Shown here: in pieces, positions 33,704-42,404 of the stretch
Layout: each line of letters opens with the position of its first letter
Numbering within the stretch: position 1 is the stretch's first letter
Source: Bradyrhizobium sp.
GTDB taxonomy: Bacteria > Pseudomonadota > Alphaproteobacteria > Rhizobiales > Xanthobacteraceae
Length of the DNA: 64,000 nucleotides
NCBI RefSeq assembly: GCF_004799445.1
Contig: NZ_SSNA01000202.1
Location: 1 to 64,000 of the forward strand
Direction: 5' to 3'
Translations under genes and position numbers: made by a program
The notes under the pieces: generated by a model
Databases searched by the model: none
The model's input: only the letters and a program-made list of their open reading frames with translations
What the model was told of the DNA's origin: nothing

Positions 33704-33719
33704 TGTTTCACGTGAAACA
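33704..33719. promoter_or_regulatory. parS site 4
   Basis: TGTTTCACGTGAAACA is a perfect parS palindrome in the 149-bp mnmE-mnmG intergenic space, followed by an AT-rich stretch. It is the parS copy closest to the proposed origin, about 3.7 kb away. Confidence 0.95.
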
Positions 33720-33759
33720 AGCTGATGAAAGAATGAATAAAGAAATGAACTAAATACTA

Positions 33760-35112
33760 CTACTTACCTACACAAAACTCTCTAAAGATCACATCGAGCA
33801 CCTCCTCGACGTCGACACGGCCCAGCAGTCGCCCCAACGAATGCACCGCGCTCCGCAGCTCTTCCGCCGCCAACTCCTCGCCACTCCCCATCACCGAAAT
33901 GCTGCGCTCCAACGAATATACGGTCTCCTGCAGCAATTGCCTCTGCCGCTCCCGCCCAATCAGGCTGTCCTCCCTCGAACCGAAATAATCCCGCGCAAAA
34001 TCCACCAGCGCTGCGACCAATTCCGGGACCCCGTCACCCCGATCCGCGGAAATCTCGAAGCCGGTCCCGGTCCCGTCTCCTCGCAAGGCCCCCGCAGGCC
34101 GCACGTTAACCCCACGCGCGACCTCGAGATCGATTTTGTTGCGCACCACCCACACCGGCGCGTCCCCCGCACGCGCGCTCTCCTGATGCTCGGAATCGAT
34201 TATCCACAGCACGAGGTCGGCCTCCGCCGCGCGCCTCCGCGCGCGCCGGACACCTTCCTGCTCGACGGGATCCGCCGTTTCGCGAATCCCGGCGGTGTCG
34301 ATCACCGTCACCGGATAACCGTCAAGATCGAGCTGAACTTCGATCACGTCCCGCGTCGTGCCCGCATGTGGCGAGACAATCGCCACCTCGCGCCGCGCCA
34401 GCTGATTGATCAAGGTCGATTTTCCGACATTCGGCGGACCGGAGATCGCGACCACCAGGCCCTCCCGCAGGCGTTCACTTCGTCCCTGCGCCGCAAGCAC
34501 TTCCTCAATCTCGTCGCGTAGCGATCTGATCCTGGCCAACGCCGGCGCGATCAGTTCCGCAGGGATATCGCCTTCGTCGGAGAAATCGATTCCGGCTTCA
34601 ATCAGCGCCGAGGCCTCGATGATGCGCGCCCGCCAGTCCCGCGCCCGCTCGCCGAGCAGCCCTTTCAGCTGACGCAGCGCCTGACGGCGCTGCCGGTCGG
34701 TATCGGCATGAATCAGATCGTCAAGCGCTTCGGCTTCGGTGAGATCCAGCTTGCCGTTCTCGAACCCCCGGCGGGTAAACTCGCCCGGTTCGGCGGCCCT
34801 AACATTTTCAAAACCCGATAGCGCCGCGATCAAGGCTGCCAGCACCGCGCGTCCGCCGTGGACATGAAATTCGGCGACATCCTCACCGGTCGCGCTCGCC
34901 GGTTCGGGAAACCACAGCACCACCGCATCGTCGATCGGGTCTCGACCGGGATCACGCAACAGCACCCGCGACGCGATGCGCGGTTCCGGCACCTTACCGG
35001 CAAGGCAGGCGAGCGCCGCTCTGGCCTGCGGTCCCGAAACCCGGACAATGGCGATTGCGCTCGGCGGCCGGCCCGATGACAGCGCGAAGATGGTCTGTTC
35101 CCGCGGATCCAT
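33760..35112 (-). CDS. mnmE: tRNA modification GTPase MnmE (TrmE)
   Basis: MnmE works with MnmG on wobble-uridine modification. The 450-aa protein has the N-terminal folate-binding domain starting TIFALSSGRPPSAIAIVRVSGPQA, a helical region, and an inserted G domain. The G domain has G1 GPPNVGKSTLINQL, G3 DTAGIRE and G4 NKID. The C-terminus FREFCVGK carries the family's terminal CxGK cysteine. It is the first of the leftward mnmE-mnmG-rsmG-parA-parB series; rho lies upstream on the same strand after a terminator. Confidence 0.97.
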   Translation of the reverse strand: MDPREQTIFALSSGRPPSAIAIVRVSGPQARAALACLAGKVPEPRIASRVLLRDPGRDPIDDAVVLWFPEPASATGEDVAEFHVHGGRAVLAALIAALSGFENVRAAEPGEFTRRGFENGKLDLTEAEALDDLIHADTDRQRRQALRQLKGLLGERARDWRARIIEASALIEAGIDFSDEGDIPAELIAPALARIRSLRDEIEEVLAAQGRSERLREGLVVAISGPPNVGKSTLINQLARREVAIVSPHAGTTRDVIEVQLDLDGYPVTVIDTAGIRETADPVEQEGVRRARRRAAEADLVLWIIDSEHQESARAGDAPVWVVRNKIDLEVARGVNVRPAGALRGDGTGTGFEISADRGDGVPELVAALVDFARDYFGSREDSLIGRERQRQLLQETVYSLERSISVMGSGEELAAEELRSAVHSLGRLLGRVDVEEVLDVIFREFCVGK

Positions 35113-35382
35113 CGCCTATTTGTGCCGGAGCCATTGAAAACGCAACGTAATTTCTGGTTGCCAATGCTCCGCCGAACCGGCGGGGCTGGGAGACGGCGCA
35201 ACCGGTGCCGCAGCGTCACCCGCGCCAATTTTGCTGCAGGAATCAGCCGGTTTGACTGCAACGTCCAGGGGACGGAAATTAAACCGAAGCTCTTTCAATT
35301 ACTTACGAGGGCGCGAGCGAAAAGGAACGGATCCGATCATGTTGCAGCGAACCTGCAGCAAAGCCCAGTTGAAATTTCCTGG

Positions 35383-35424
35383 CGCAAAAGCAAAAGGGCG
35401 CCCCGGTGAACCCCGGGACGCCCC
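35383..35424 (-). terminator. Rho-independent terminator downstream of rho
   Basis: On the minus strand a GC-rich hairpin (GGGGCGTCCCGG, loop, CCGGGGCGCCC) lies 24 bp after the rho stop codon. The T-rich tract CTTTTGCTTTTGC follows it. On the plus strand these are 35396-35424 and 35383-35395. It separates rho from mnmE. Confidence 0.8.
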
Positions 35425-35447
35425 AAATTCGAGACCGGCGAACCGGC

Positions 35448-36713
35448 TCAGGTATTCATTGATTCGAAGAATTCCGCGTTGTTCTTGGTGTTGCGCAACT
35501 TGTCGAGCAGGAAGTCGATCGCGTCCATCGTTCCCATCGGATTGAGGATCCGGCGCAGCACGTACATTTTCTTGAGCAGCTGCGGGTCGGTGATCAATTC
35601 CTCCTTCCGGGTGCCGGAGCGGGAAATGTCGATCGCGGGGAAGGTGCGCTTGTCGGAAACCTTGCGGTCAAGAATCAATTCGGAATTGCCGGTGCCTTTG
35701 AATTCTTCGAAAATCACTTCGTCCATACGGCTGCCGGTGTCGACCAGCGCGGTGGCGATGATCGTGAGCGATCCGCCTTCTTCGATGTTGCGCGCGGCAC
35801 CGAAAAATCGCTTCGGCCGCTGCAGGGCGTTGGCATCGACGCCGCCGGTCAGCACCTTGCCGGATGAGGGCACCACGGTGTTATAGGCGCGTCCCAGCCG
35901 CGTGATCGAGTCCAGAAGGATGACGACGTCGCGACCGTGTTCGACCAGCCGCTTGGCCTTCTCAATCACCATTTCGGCGACCTGGACGTGGCGCACCGCA
36001 GGTTCGTCGAAGGTCGATGAAACGACTTCGCCCTTTACCGAACGCTGCATGTCCGTGACTTCCTCGGGCCGCTCATCGATCAGCAGCACGATCAGATAGC
36101 ATTCGGGATGATTGGCCGTGATCGAATGCGCGATGTTCTGCATCAGCACCGTCTTGCCGGTGCGCGGAGGGGCCACAATCAGCGCGCGCTGGCCTTTGCC
36201 GATCGGAGCGACGATGTCGATAACCCTTGCAGAAAGGTCCTTTCTGGTGGGGTCTTCGAGCTCGAGGCGGAAGCGCTGATCCGGAAACAGCGGCGTCAGA
36301 TTGTCAAAATTGACCTTGTGCTTGGATTTTTCCGGGTCTTCAAAATTCAGCGTGTTGACCTTCAACAGCGCAAAATAGCGCTCGCCCTCTTTCGGGCTGC
36401 GAATATGGCCTTCGATGGTGTCGCCGGTGCGAAGTCCGAAGCGGCGGATCTGCGAGGGCGAAACGTAGATGTCGTCCGGCCCCGGCAGATAATTGGCGTC
36501 CGGCGAACGCAAGAATCCGAAACCGTCAGAGAGCACCTCGACGACGCCTTCACCGATGATATCGGTTTCCTGGATCGCAAGTTGCTTGAGAATAGCGAAC
36601 ATCAGCTCCTGCTTGCGCATCGTGCTGGCGTTTTCGACCCCTTTCTCTTCCGCGAACGAGACGAGCTCGGCCGGGGTCTGAGCCTTGAGGTCTTGAAGTT
36701 TCATTTCCCGCAT
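35448..36713 (-). CDS. rho: transcription termination factor Rho
   Basis: Rho is the hexameric RNA helicase that ends many transcripts. The 421-aa protein has the N-terminal Rho_N helices (MKLQDLKAQTPAELVSFAEEKGVENASTMRKQELMFAIL) and a cold-shock-like RNA-binding domain (LSDGFGFLRSPDANYLPGPDDIYVSPSQIRRFGLRTGD). The motor has Walker A IVAPPRTGKTVLMQNI, LLIDERPEEVTDM, and the Q/R-loop segments VPSSGKVLTGGVDANALQRPKRFFGAARNIEEGGSLTIIATALVDTGSRMDEVIFEEFKGTGN. The start at 36713 (MREMKLQD) is the family start. It points away from the proposed oriC. Confidence 0.98.
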   Translation of the reverse strand: MREMKLQDLKAQTPAELVSFAEEKGVENASTMRKQELMFAILKQLAIQETDIIGEGVVEVLSDGFGFLRSPDANYLPGPDDIYVSPSQIRRFGLRTGDTIEGHIRSPKEGERYFALLKVNTLNFEDPEKSKHKVNFDNLTPLFPDQRFRLELEDPTRKDLSARVIDIVAPIGKGQRALIVAPPRTGKTVLMQNIAHSITANHPECYLIVLLIDERPEEVTDMQRSVKGEVVSSTFDEPAVRHVQVAEMVIEKAKRLVEHGRDVVILLDSITRLGRAYNTVVPSSGKVLTGGVDANALQRPKRFFGAARNIEEGGSLTIIATALVDTGSRMDEVIFEEFKGTGNSELILDRKVSDKRTFPAIDISRSGTRKEELITDPQLLKKMYVLRRILNPMGTMDAIDFLLDKLRNTKNNAEFFESMNT

Positions 36714-36970
36714 TGGGATTGGTCCTGTGGAGTAGCTAGGGAAGGGGTGCAAGGTGGCTTTTTAGAAAATGCGGACGCGAGGTTCAGGAAGGTCCGCAGG
36801 TCTGAGCGAGGAAAGCGCCGGAGAGGCTTCAAACCTGATGCGGCGGCCGGTTCAACGAGGAGACCGGAACACGACCACATCCGCCTGCGTAGGGTGGGAT
36901 GACCACAATATAGAAAATCAGCCGGCGCTCCGCAAGGTGGCGAAAAGCAGGCCGCCGATCGTCATCCACT

Positions 36971-37393
36971 TCAAAATGGCCTAACCACCACCAGGATCAC
37001 GATTCCGATCATCAAGATCGTCGGTACCTCATTGATAATACGATAGAATTTTTGGTCATGCACATTACGATCGGCAGCGAAATCCTTAACCCAGCGGGAA
37101 AAAAAGCCGTGGACCCCGGACAACAGCAGCACCAGGAAAAGCTTTCCGTGCAACCAGCCCGCCGAAAACCAATGGCCGGCCCAAGCGAGATAAAGTCCCG
37201 CCAGCCAGGTCACGATCATGGCCGGATTGATGATCGCTTTCAGCAACCGCCGTTCCATCACCTTGAACGTCTCGGACTGCTTCGATCCTGCCTCCGCCTC
37301 GCAATGATAGACAAAAAGCCGAGGCAGATAGAGCATCCCGGCCATCCACGCGATGACCGCGATCACATGCAGCGCCTTGATCCACTCGTACAT
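36971..37393 (-). CDS. hemJ: protoporphyrinogen oxidase HemJ (CopD/UPF0093 family)
   Basis: HemJ is a small membrane enzyme that oxidises protoporphyrinogen IX to protoporphyrin IX in haem synthesis. The 140-aa product has four membrane segments and starts MYEWIKALHVIAVIAWMAGMLYLPRLFVYH, with the conserved HemJ histidine (ALHVIAVIAWM). MERRLLKAIINPAMIVTWLAGLYL, LHGKLFLVLLLSGVHGFF and the end RIINEVPTILMIGIVILVVVRPF are also family blocks. In related genomes hemE often lies between hemJ and the origin; here the proposed oriC follows hemJ directly. Confidence 0.92.
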   Translation of the reverse strand: MYEWIKALHVIAVIAWMAGMLYLPRLFVYHCEAEAGSKQSETFKVMERRLLKAIINPAMIVTWLAGLYLAWAGHWFSAGWLHGKLFLVLLLSGVHGFFSRWVKDFAADRNVHDQKFYRIINEVPTILMIGIVILVVVRPF

Positions 37394-37866
37394 CGTGCCT
37401 CATTCACCCGCGTGTCCGCGATTCTGCGCTTCCAACAACCCGTAACCATTCAGTCGTTCTCGACCTTCCCGAGAAGCTCTGTCTTGCACCTCACCGAGAC
37501 ATATCCGCAAGCCGTACTTTTCTAAAACAATAATCTTAGAATCTTAGGTTTGAGTCTAAGTAGCGGTGGATTGGGCCCACGCAAGATTGTCCTGTCCTTC
37601 CCAAAGCTTGTTCACATCTATCAACAATTTTCAGGGTGTATTTTGGAATCCCGATAACGCCATCTGCTTCAAGCGGTTGCGTGGCGAAGTCATCAGCTTA
37701 TGAAGAGACAAATCCACAAAATCTCACTATCGTCGCCACTACGACGTGGACTTATCCCTATGACGAGGCCTGTGAAGAAAAAATCGGGTTATCCCTGATC
37801 TGCCGACACGCCTCCGATTCTCTCAGGTAAGGTCCACAGCGATCCACAGGATATACAGAGGTCCTT
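37394..37866. other. proposed chromosomal replication origin (oriC)
   Basis: This 473-bp gene-free stretch lies between hemJ (minus) and the kinase/pyrophosphorylase gene (plus, the RP001/DUF299 family that flanks oriC in Caulobacter and Rickettsia). DnaA-box-like sequences (two or three mismatches to TTATCCACA) are at 37608-37616, 37618-37626, 37710-37718, 37752-37760, 37789-37797 and 37840-37848, plus TCCACA at 37833-37838. The last two TCCACA cores are 10 bp apart. Five GANTC sites (37420, 37539, 37552, 37646, 37816) suit CcrM methylation. An AT-rich segment with the tandem repeat AATCTTAG (37532-37547) could be the unwinding element. Gene direction flips here and parS sites lie nearby. 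I saw no canonical CtrA site. Confidence 0.7.
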
Positions 37867-38703
37867 GTGCCCACGACCGGCAATTATTTTCATCTGCATC
37901 TGGTCTCCGATTCGACCGGAGAGACCTTGATCACCGTGGCGCGCGCGGTGGCTGCGCAATACGCCAACGTCACGCCGGTCGAACATGTCTATCCATTGGT
38001 GCGCAGCCAGAAGCAGCTCGACCGGGTGCTGAGTGAAATCGAGGAAGCGCCGGGCATCGTGCTCTTCACCCTGCTGGAGAAGGATCTCGTTGGCCGGCTG
38101 GAAGCCAAGTGCCAGGAAATCAATATACCGAGCCTCTCGATCATCGGCCCGGTCATGCAATTGTTCCAGGCCTATCTCGGAGCGCCCACGACGGGGCGGG
38201 TCGGTGCCCAGCACACGCTGAACGCGGAATACTTCAAGCGGATCGATGCGCTGAATTATTCGATGATGCACGACGACGGCCAGCACGTCGAAGGACTGGA
38301 GGAGGCCGACGTGATTCTGGTGGGCGTCTCCCGCACGTCGAAAACGCCAACCTCGATCTATCTGGCCAATCGCGGCATCCGCACCGCCAATGTTCCGCTG
38401 GTGCCGGGCATCCCGATCCCGCATCAGTTGGAAACATTGAAGAAGCCGCTGGTGGTCAGTCTGCACGCGACGCCGGAGCGACTGATCCAGGTCCGGCAGA
38501 ACCGGCTGTTGAGCATGGGCGATCGGGACAACGACACCTATATCGATCGCCAGGCCGTCGCGGACGAAGTCGCATTCGCGCGGCGACTAAGCGCCAAATT
38601 CAACTGGGCGCAGCTCGATGTCACACGTCGATCGATCGAGGAAACGGCGGCCGCCATTTTGAAACTGTTTACCGACAGGCAACGGCAACGGCTTGCGGAA
38701 TGA
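37867..38703 (+). CDS. kinase/pyrophosphorylase, PEP synthase/PPDK regulatory family (DUF299)
   Basis: Members both phosphorylate (with ADP) and dephosphorylate a threonine of PEP synthase or pyruvate phosphate dikinase, switching it off or on. The 278-aa product starts FHLHLVSDSTGETLITVARAVAAQY and has the P-loop-like GVSRTSKTPTSIYLANRG, GIPIPHQLE and SMGDRDNDTYIDRQAVADEV. The start codon is GTG. It is the first rightward gene after the proposed origin, matching its RP001 counterpart in other alphaproteobacteria. Its stop overlaps the maf start by three bases inside an ATGA junction. Confidence 0.93.
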   Translation: MPTTGNYFHLHLVSDSTGETLITVARAVAAQYANVTPVEHVYPLVRSQKQLDRVLSEIEEAPGIVLFTLLEKDLVGRLEAKCQEINIPSLSIIGPVMQLFQAYLGAPTTGRVGAQHTLNAEYFKRIDALNYSMMHDDGQHVEGLEEADVILVGVSRTSKTPTSIYLANRGIRTANVPLVPGIPIPHQLETLKKPLVVSLHATPERLIQVRQNRLLSMGDRDNDTYIDRQAVADEVAFARRLSAKFNWAQLDVTRRSIEETAAAILKLFTDRQRQRLAE

Positions 38704-39308
38704 CGTTGTGGCGCGGAAAAACTCCGTTGGTGCTGGCCTCGCAAAGCCGCGCGCGGCAAACGCTGCTGGCCAATGCCGGCATCGACTTCGAAGCCGTCCC
38801 GGCTGAAATTGACGAGCGGTCCCTACAGCAGGCATCCGGCCTCTCGGCGCCAGGCGACGTCGCAATCCGTCTTGCCCGCGAGAAATCGCTGTTCGTATCA
38901 GCGCGGCGGCTGGGTCAATACGTCGTCGGCGCGGACCAGACATTGGCGCTGGGAATGCAGCTTTTCAGCAAACCGGCCAGCCGGGCGCAGGCCCTCGAAC
39001 AATTGCATGCGCTCGCAGGCCGCCATCATGAACTGCACTCCGCGGTTGCGGTGGCGCGCGACGGCAGGATATTGTTCGAACATGTCGCGATGGCGCGCAT
39101 GACGATGCGGCGGCTGGGTGAGAGCGAAATTGAGACCTATCTGGATGAAGCAGGTGCTGCGGTCACCTCCAGTGTCGGTGCCTACCAGCTTGAGGGGCTT
39201 GGTGTGCATTTGTTCGAGCGCATTGAGGGCGATCATTTCACCATCCTTGGCCTGCCGCTGCTGCCATTGCTCGCGTTTCTCCGCAGCAAGGCGCTGCTTG
39301 GCTTCTGA
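38700..39308 (+). CDS. Maf-like nucleotide pyrophosphatase
   Basis: Maf proteins hydrolyse non-canonical or modified nucleoside triphosphates. The 202-aa sequence has the family start TPLVLASQSRARQTLLANAGIDFEAVPAEIDE, then VVGADQTLAL with the key Asp, and the C-terminal GAYQLEGLGVHLFERIEGDHFTILGLPLLPLLAFL. Whether it is the Maf or YceF subtype is not decided. The ATG at 38700 overlaps the upstream stop; the frame stays open far upstream, but that part is a shadow of the DUF299 gene. coaE follows. Confidence 0.93.
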   Translation: MTLWRGKTPLVLASQSRARQTLLANAGIDFEAVPAEIDERSLQQASGLSAPGDVAIRLAREKSLFVSARRLGQYVVGADQTLALGMQLFSKPASRAQALEQLHALAGRHHELHSAVAVARDGRILFEHVAMARMTMRRLGESEIETYLDEAGAAVTSSVGAYQLEGLGVHLFERIEGDHFTILGLPLLPLLAFLRSKALLGF

Positions 39309-39375
39309 AGGCGAATCCCGGCAGAGGCCGCGACCGGCGCTATCTTGATGACAATTCTTGATTGGTAATTCCTGG

Positions 39376-39975
39376 ATGGTAATTCTTGGGCTGACCGGTT
39401 CGATCGGGATGGGAAAATCGACCACCGCGAAGCTGTTCGCGGAAGCCGGCGTCCCGGTTTACGACGCCGATGCGGCCGTCCACATGCTGTATGAAGGCGA
39501 GGCGGCGCCTGCCATCGAAGCGGCGTTCCCGGGCACCACCGTCGAGGGCAAGGTCGACCGCAACAGGCTTTCGGCGCGCGTGGTGCACGATCCGGCCGCC
39601 ATGCGACGGCTCGAGGAAATCGTCCATCCGATGCTGGGCGCCTCCCGTCAAAAATTCCTGGCAGATGCCGAGCGATCCGGCGCGCGTGTTGCGGTGGTCG
39701 ATGTGCCGCTGCTGTTCGAGACCGGCGGCGAGAAGCGGGTCGATGCGGTGGTCGTGGTCACGACGACAACGGAAATCCAGCGCCGGCGGATTCTTTCCCG
39801 TCCGAACATGACCGACGAGAAGCTTGACGCCATCTTGGCGCGGCAAATGCCCGATGCTGAAAAGCGCAGGCGCGCGAATTTCGTGGTGGATACTTCGCAT
39901 GGTCTCGACCCCGTGCGTGCGCGAATCCGGGACATTCTGGATGAAGCTGTTAGGATGCCGCGGCGACGATCCTGA
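39376..39975 (+). CDS. coaE: dephospho-CoA kinase
   Basis: CoaE performs the last step of coenzyme A synthesis, phosphorylating the 3'-OH of dephospho-CoA. The 199-aa protein has the P-loop LGLTGSIGMGKSTTAKLF, YDADAAVHMLYEGEAAPAIEAAFPGT, HPMLGASRQKFL, VAVVDVPLLFETGGEKRVD and the C-terminal ADFVVDTS-like ANFVVDTSHG. The ATG at 39376 is the family start; upstream in-frame TTG codons are unsupported. The region just upstream contains a short tandem duplication (GGTAATTC, 39364 and 39378). dnaQ follows after 33 bp. Confidence 0.95.
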   Translation: MVILGLTGSIGMGKSTTAKLFAEAGVPVYDADAAVHMLYEGEAAPAIEAAFPGTTVEGKVDRNRLSARVVHDPAAMRRLEEIVHPMLGASRQKFLADAERSGARVAVVDVPLLFETGGEKRVDAVVVVTTTTEIQRRRILSRPNMTDEKLDAILARQMPDAEKRRRANFVVDTSHGLDPVRARIRDILDEAVRMPRRRS

Positions 39976-40008
39976 TTCGTCACTTTCGTCTTTCCCGGCG
40001 GCTTGTTC

Positions 40009-40704
40009 ATGCGCGAAATCATTCTCGACACCGAAACCACGGGACTCGACCCGCTGCGCGGCGACCGGCTGGTCGAAATCGGCTGTGTCGAGATTTTGAA
40101 CCGCATGCCGACCGGACAGACCTTTCACCGGCATCTCAATCCCGAACGCGACATGCCGGCCGAAGCCTTCGCCGTGCACGGCCTTTCCGGGGAGTTTCTC
40201 GCCGACAAGCCGCTATTTGCCGAAGTGGTCGAGGAGTTCCTGGAGTTTATCGGCGATGCGCCGCTGGTGATTCACAACGCCTCGTTCGATATCGGCTTCA
40301 TCAACGCGGAACTCGACCGAATCAACCGGCCGGCCATCTCGCGCGAACGGCTGGTCGACACATTGCTGCTGGCGCGACGCAAGCATCCAGGCGTGTCGAA
40401 TCGTCTCGATGATCTCTGTTCGCGCTATGCGATCGACAATTCCCGCCGTACCAAGCATGGCGCATTGCTCGACGCCGAACTTCTTGCCGAGGTCTACATC
40501 GATCTGATCGGAGCCCGGCAGTCGCAATTGGTTCTTGCCGCGGAATCCCGGGATACGCACGCGGGCGGACCTGGTGAAATGCCGCGCCGGCAACGTGCGG
40601 TGCCTCTCGGGCCCCGGGTGACCGAGGCCGATCGCGCCGCGCATCGGGATTTTGTCGTCACGCTGGGCGGCAGGCCGATCTGGAATGATTTCCTGGGTGC
40701 TTAG
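40009..40704 (+). CDS. dnaQ: DNA polymerase III epsilon subunit (3'-5' proofreading exonuclease)
   Basis: This is the proofreading subunit of the replicative polymerase. The 231-aa product has the DEDDh exonuclease motifs: ExoI REIILDTETTGLDP, ExoII PLVIHNASFDIGFINAEL and ExoIII KHGALLDAELLAEVYIDL with the catalytic His-Asp. The C-terminal tail (after about residue 175) contains QSQLVLA, a likely beta-clamp-binding motif. The ATG at 40009 is the family start. The order maf-coaE-dnaQ-secB (secB convergent) is common near alphaproteobacterial origins. Confidence 0.95.
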   Translation: MREIILDTETTGLDPLRGDRLVEIGCVEILNRMPTGQTFHRHLNPERDMPAEAFAVHGLSGEFLADKPLFAEVVEEFLEFIGDAPLVIHNASFDIGFINAELDRINRPAISRERLVDTLLLARRKHPGVSNRLDDLCSRYAIDNSRRTKHGALLDAELLAEVYIDLIGARQSQLVLAAESRDTHAGGPGEMPRRQRAVPLGPRVTEADRAAHRDFVVTLGGRPIWNDFLGA

Positions 40705-40713
40705 TCGTTGCGC

Positions 40714-41205
40714 CTAGCTCGGCTTGCCCTGCGTTGCCGCCGCTTCCGCGGCCTGCCGTTCCAGATTCTGGCGATACAGACCGACAAAATCGACCGGATC
40801 GAGCATCAGCGGTGGGAACCCGCCGTCGCGCACCGATGTGGCAATAATTTCGCGCGCGAACGGGAACAATAGCCGCGGGCATTCGATCATGATCAAGGGA
40901 TGCAGATTTTCCTTGGGCACGTTGACGATCCGGAATACGCCGGCATAGGCGAGATCGAAGCTGAACATCAGCTTGCCGGCGTTTTCCGCCTTGCCTTCGA
41001 CCGAAAGTGTCACCTCGAACTCATTTTCAGCGATGTTGTTGGCGCTGACGTTGATCTGGATATTGATCGCGGGTTGCTGCGGTTGCGGGGCCAGCGAGGC
41101 CGGTGCATTCGGATTTTCGAATGAGAGGTCCTTGGTGTACTGCGCCAGCACGTTCAACTGGGGAGGAGGGGCCGCCTCGGGGGGCGAGCCGTTGCCGTTG
41201 GTCAT
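40714..41205 (-). CDS. secB: protein-export chaperone SecB
   Basis: SecB holds preproteins unfolded and delivers them to SecA. The 163-aa product has the core LNVLAQYTKDLSFENPNAPASL, INIQINVSANNIAENEFEVTLSVEGKA, FSFDLAYAGVFRIVNVP, and IMIECPRLLFPFAREIIATSVRDGGFPPLMLDPVDFVGLYRQ. The start at 41205 follows the strong ribosome site AGGAGAG; the frame runs 38 codons further up without homology. It converges with dnaQ (9 bp apart). Confidence 0.97.
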   Translation of the reverse strand: MTNGNGSPPEAAPPPQLNVLAQYTKDLSFENPNAPASLAPQPQQPAINIQINVSANNIAENEFEVTLSVEGKAENAGKLMFSFDLAYAGVFRIVNVPKENLHPLIMIECPRLLFPFAREIIATSVRDGGFPPLMLDPVDFVGLYRQNLERQAAEAAATQGKPS

Positions 41206-41699
41206 GGGAGTCTCTCCTGGAACGTTTTTGGCGAGCGGGGGACAGGTTTTCGTCCGAATGCGCTCGTGAGGCACGAAAATGCCGTGTCGGGGCGAGTGGC
41301 TATCATAGCCTCGCCTCATTCCACAAGGACGACAATCGCGGGCGGGCCGCCAAGGCGCGGCCTACGCAATGGCCAGGCCGCGGTGGCGCGGAACAATTCA
41401 GGCCCGCGGGATCCGGACATCCAGCCTAAATTGTTGAATATGCGCGATTTCCGGCCATTATCGGGGTTTCCCCCCGTGGCCAAAACGCGCTACAATTGAA
41501 GCTGTGGCAAACGGGTAAGCGCATGCGTGGCCTATTTCCATCGGCATGGCTTTTCATGTCGGGACGCGCCATTGGCCAAGCCAGGTTTCGTGCCTACATG
41601 CTGCAGACCCATCCATGATGTAATCTCTGCCGTCCCCGGAGGGGCAGCGCTCTACCGCCGGACCCCTCGCCCGCGTGAGAACCAGAAAGCGAATGCGAC
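41206..41699. other. intergenic stretch without a recognisable gene
   Basis: This 494-bp divergent space lies between secB (minus) and the Tim44-like gene (plus). Short frames cross it, but none shows family similarity or a good start signal. fxsA, which often sits at this place in related genomes, is not present. An AT-richer patch with TTGTTGAATATGCG (about 41432) may hold the promoters. I see no RNA gene or terminator. Confidence 0.5.
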
Positions 41700-42404
41700 G
41701 TGGATATTTACACCATCATCTTCCTGGCGCTGGCCGTCTTCATCTTCCTGCGCTTGCGTAACGTCCTCGGTCAGCGCACCGGGAACGAGCGGCCGCCCTA
41801 TGATCGCCCCGCGCGCAATGTGGTGCAGGGAGCGCAGGACAGCAACGTTGTTCCGATACCGGGTGCGGTGATCGACCAGGCGCCGCTGGCGCCAACCGCC
41901 GACGTGGCGCCACCGACCGATCGCTGGAAAGGCCTGGCCGAGTTGGGCACCCCGCTTGCCCAGGGTCTTGACGCGATTGCGGCACAAGATTCCGCGTTTG
42001 ATCCGCGCCATTTCCTCAGCGGCGCGCGCAGTGCCTATGAAATGATCGTGCTGGCGTTCGCCAACGGCGATCGCCGTGCATTGAAGGATCTCCTGTCGTC
42101 CGATGTCTATGACAGCTTCGAGGCCGCGATCAAGGAACGCGAGAAGCAGGAGCAAAAGACCGAGACGCGCTTTGTGTCGATCGACAAGGCGGAAATTGTC
42201 AGCGCGGAAGCGCGCGACCGCTCCACGCAGCTCACCGTTCGCTTTGTATCGCAGATGGTCTCGGTCACCCGCGACAAGGCCGGTGCCATCGTCGACGGCA
42301 ATCCGGACAAGGTCACCGATATCACCGATGTTTGGACATTCGCCCGCGACACGACATCACGCGATCCGAACTGGAAGCTGGTTGGCACCGGAAGCGCTCA
42401 CTAG
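41700..42404 (+). CDS. Tim44-like domain protein (TimA-type)
   Basis: The 234-aa product has one N-terminal membrane anchor (YTIIFLALAVFIFLRLRNVLGQR), a Pro-rich linker and a C-terminal Tim44/MRP-L45-like domain (about residues 95-230). The domain includes FLSGARSAYEMIVLAFANGDRRALKDLLSSDVYDSFEAAIKERE and ITDVWTFARDTTSRDPNWKLVGT. In mitochondria this fold helps protein import; alphaproteobacterial versions are inner-membrane proteins of unclear role. The start codon is GTG. It overlaps mltA by 23 bases. Confidence 0.9.
   Translation: MDIYTIIFLALAVFIFLRLRNVLGQRTGNERPPYDRPARNVVQGAQDSNVVPIPGAVIDQAPLAPTADVAPPTDRWKGLAELGTPLAQGLDAIAAQDSAFDPRHFLSGARSAYEMIVLAFANGDRRALKDLLSSDVYDSFEAAIKEREKQEQKTETRFVSIDKAEIVSAEARDRSTQLTVRFVSQMVSVTRDKAGAIVDGNPDKVTDITDVWTFARDTTSRDPNWKLVGTGSAH

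Noticed and set aside
37636..37830. Short open frame (64 codons) in the oriC region
   Set aside because: No homology, no ribosome site, and it runs across DnaA-box-like and GANTC sequences.
38109..38699. Upstream in-frame extension of the Maf gene
   Set aside because: It lies entirely within the DUF299 kinase gene in another frame, and Maf homology starts at 38700.
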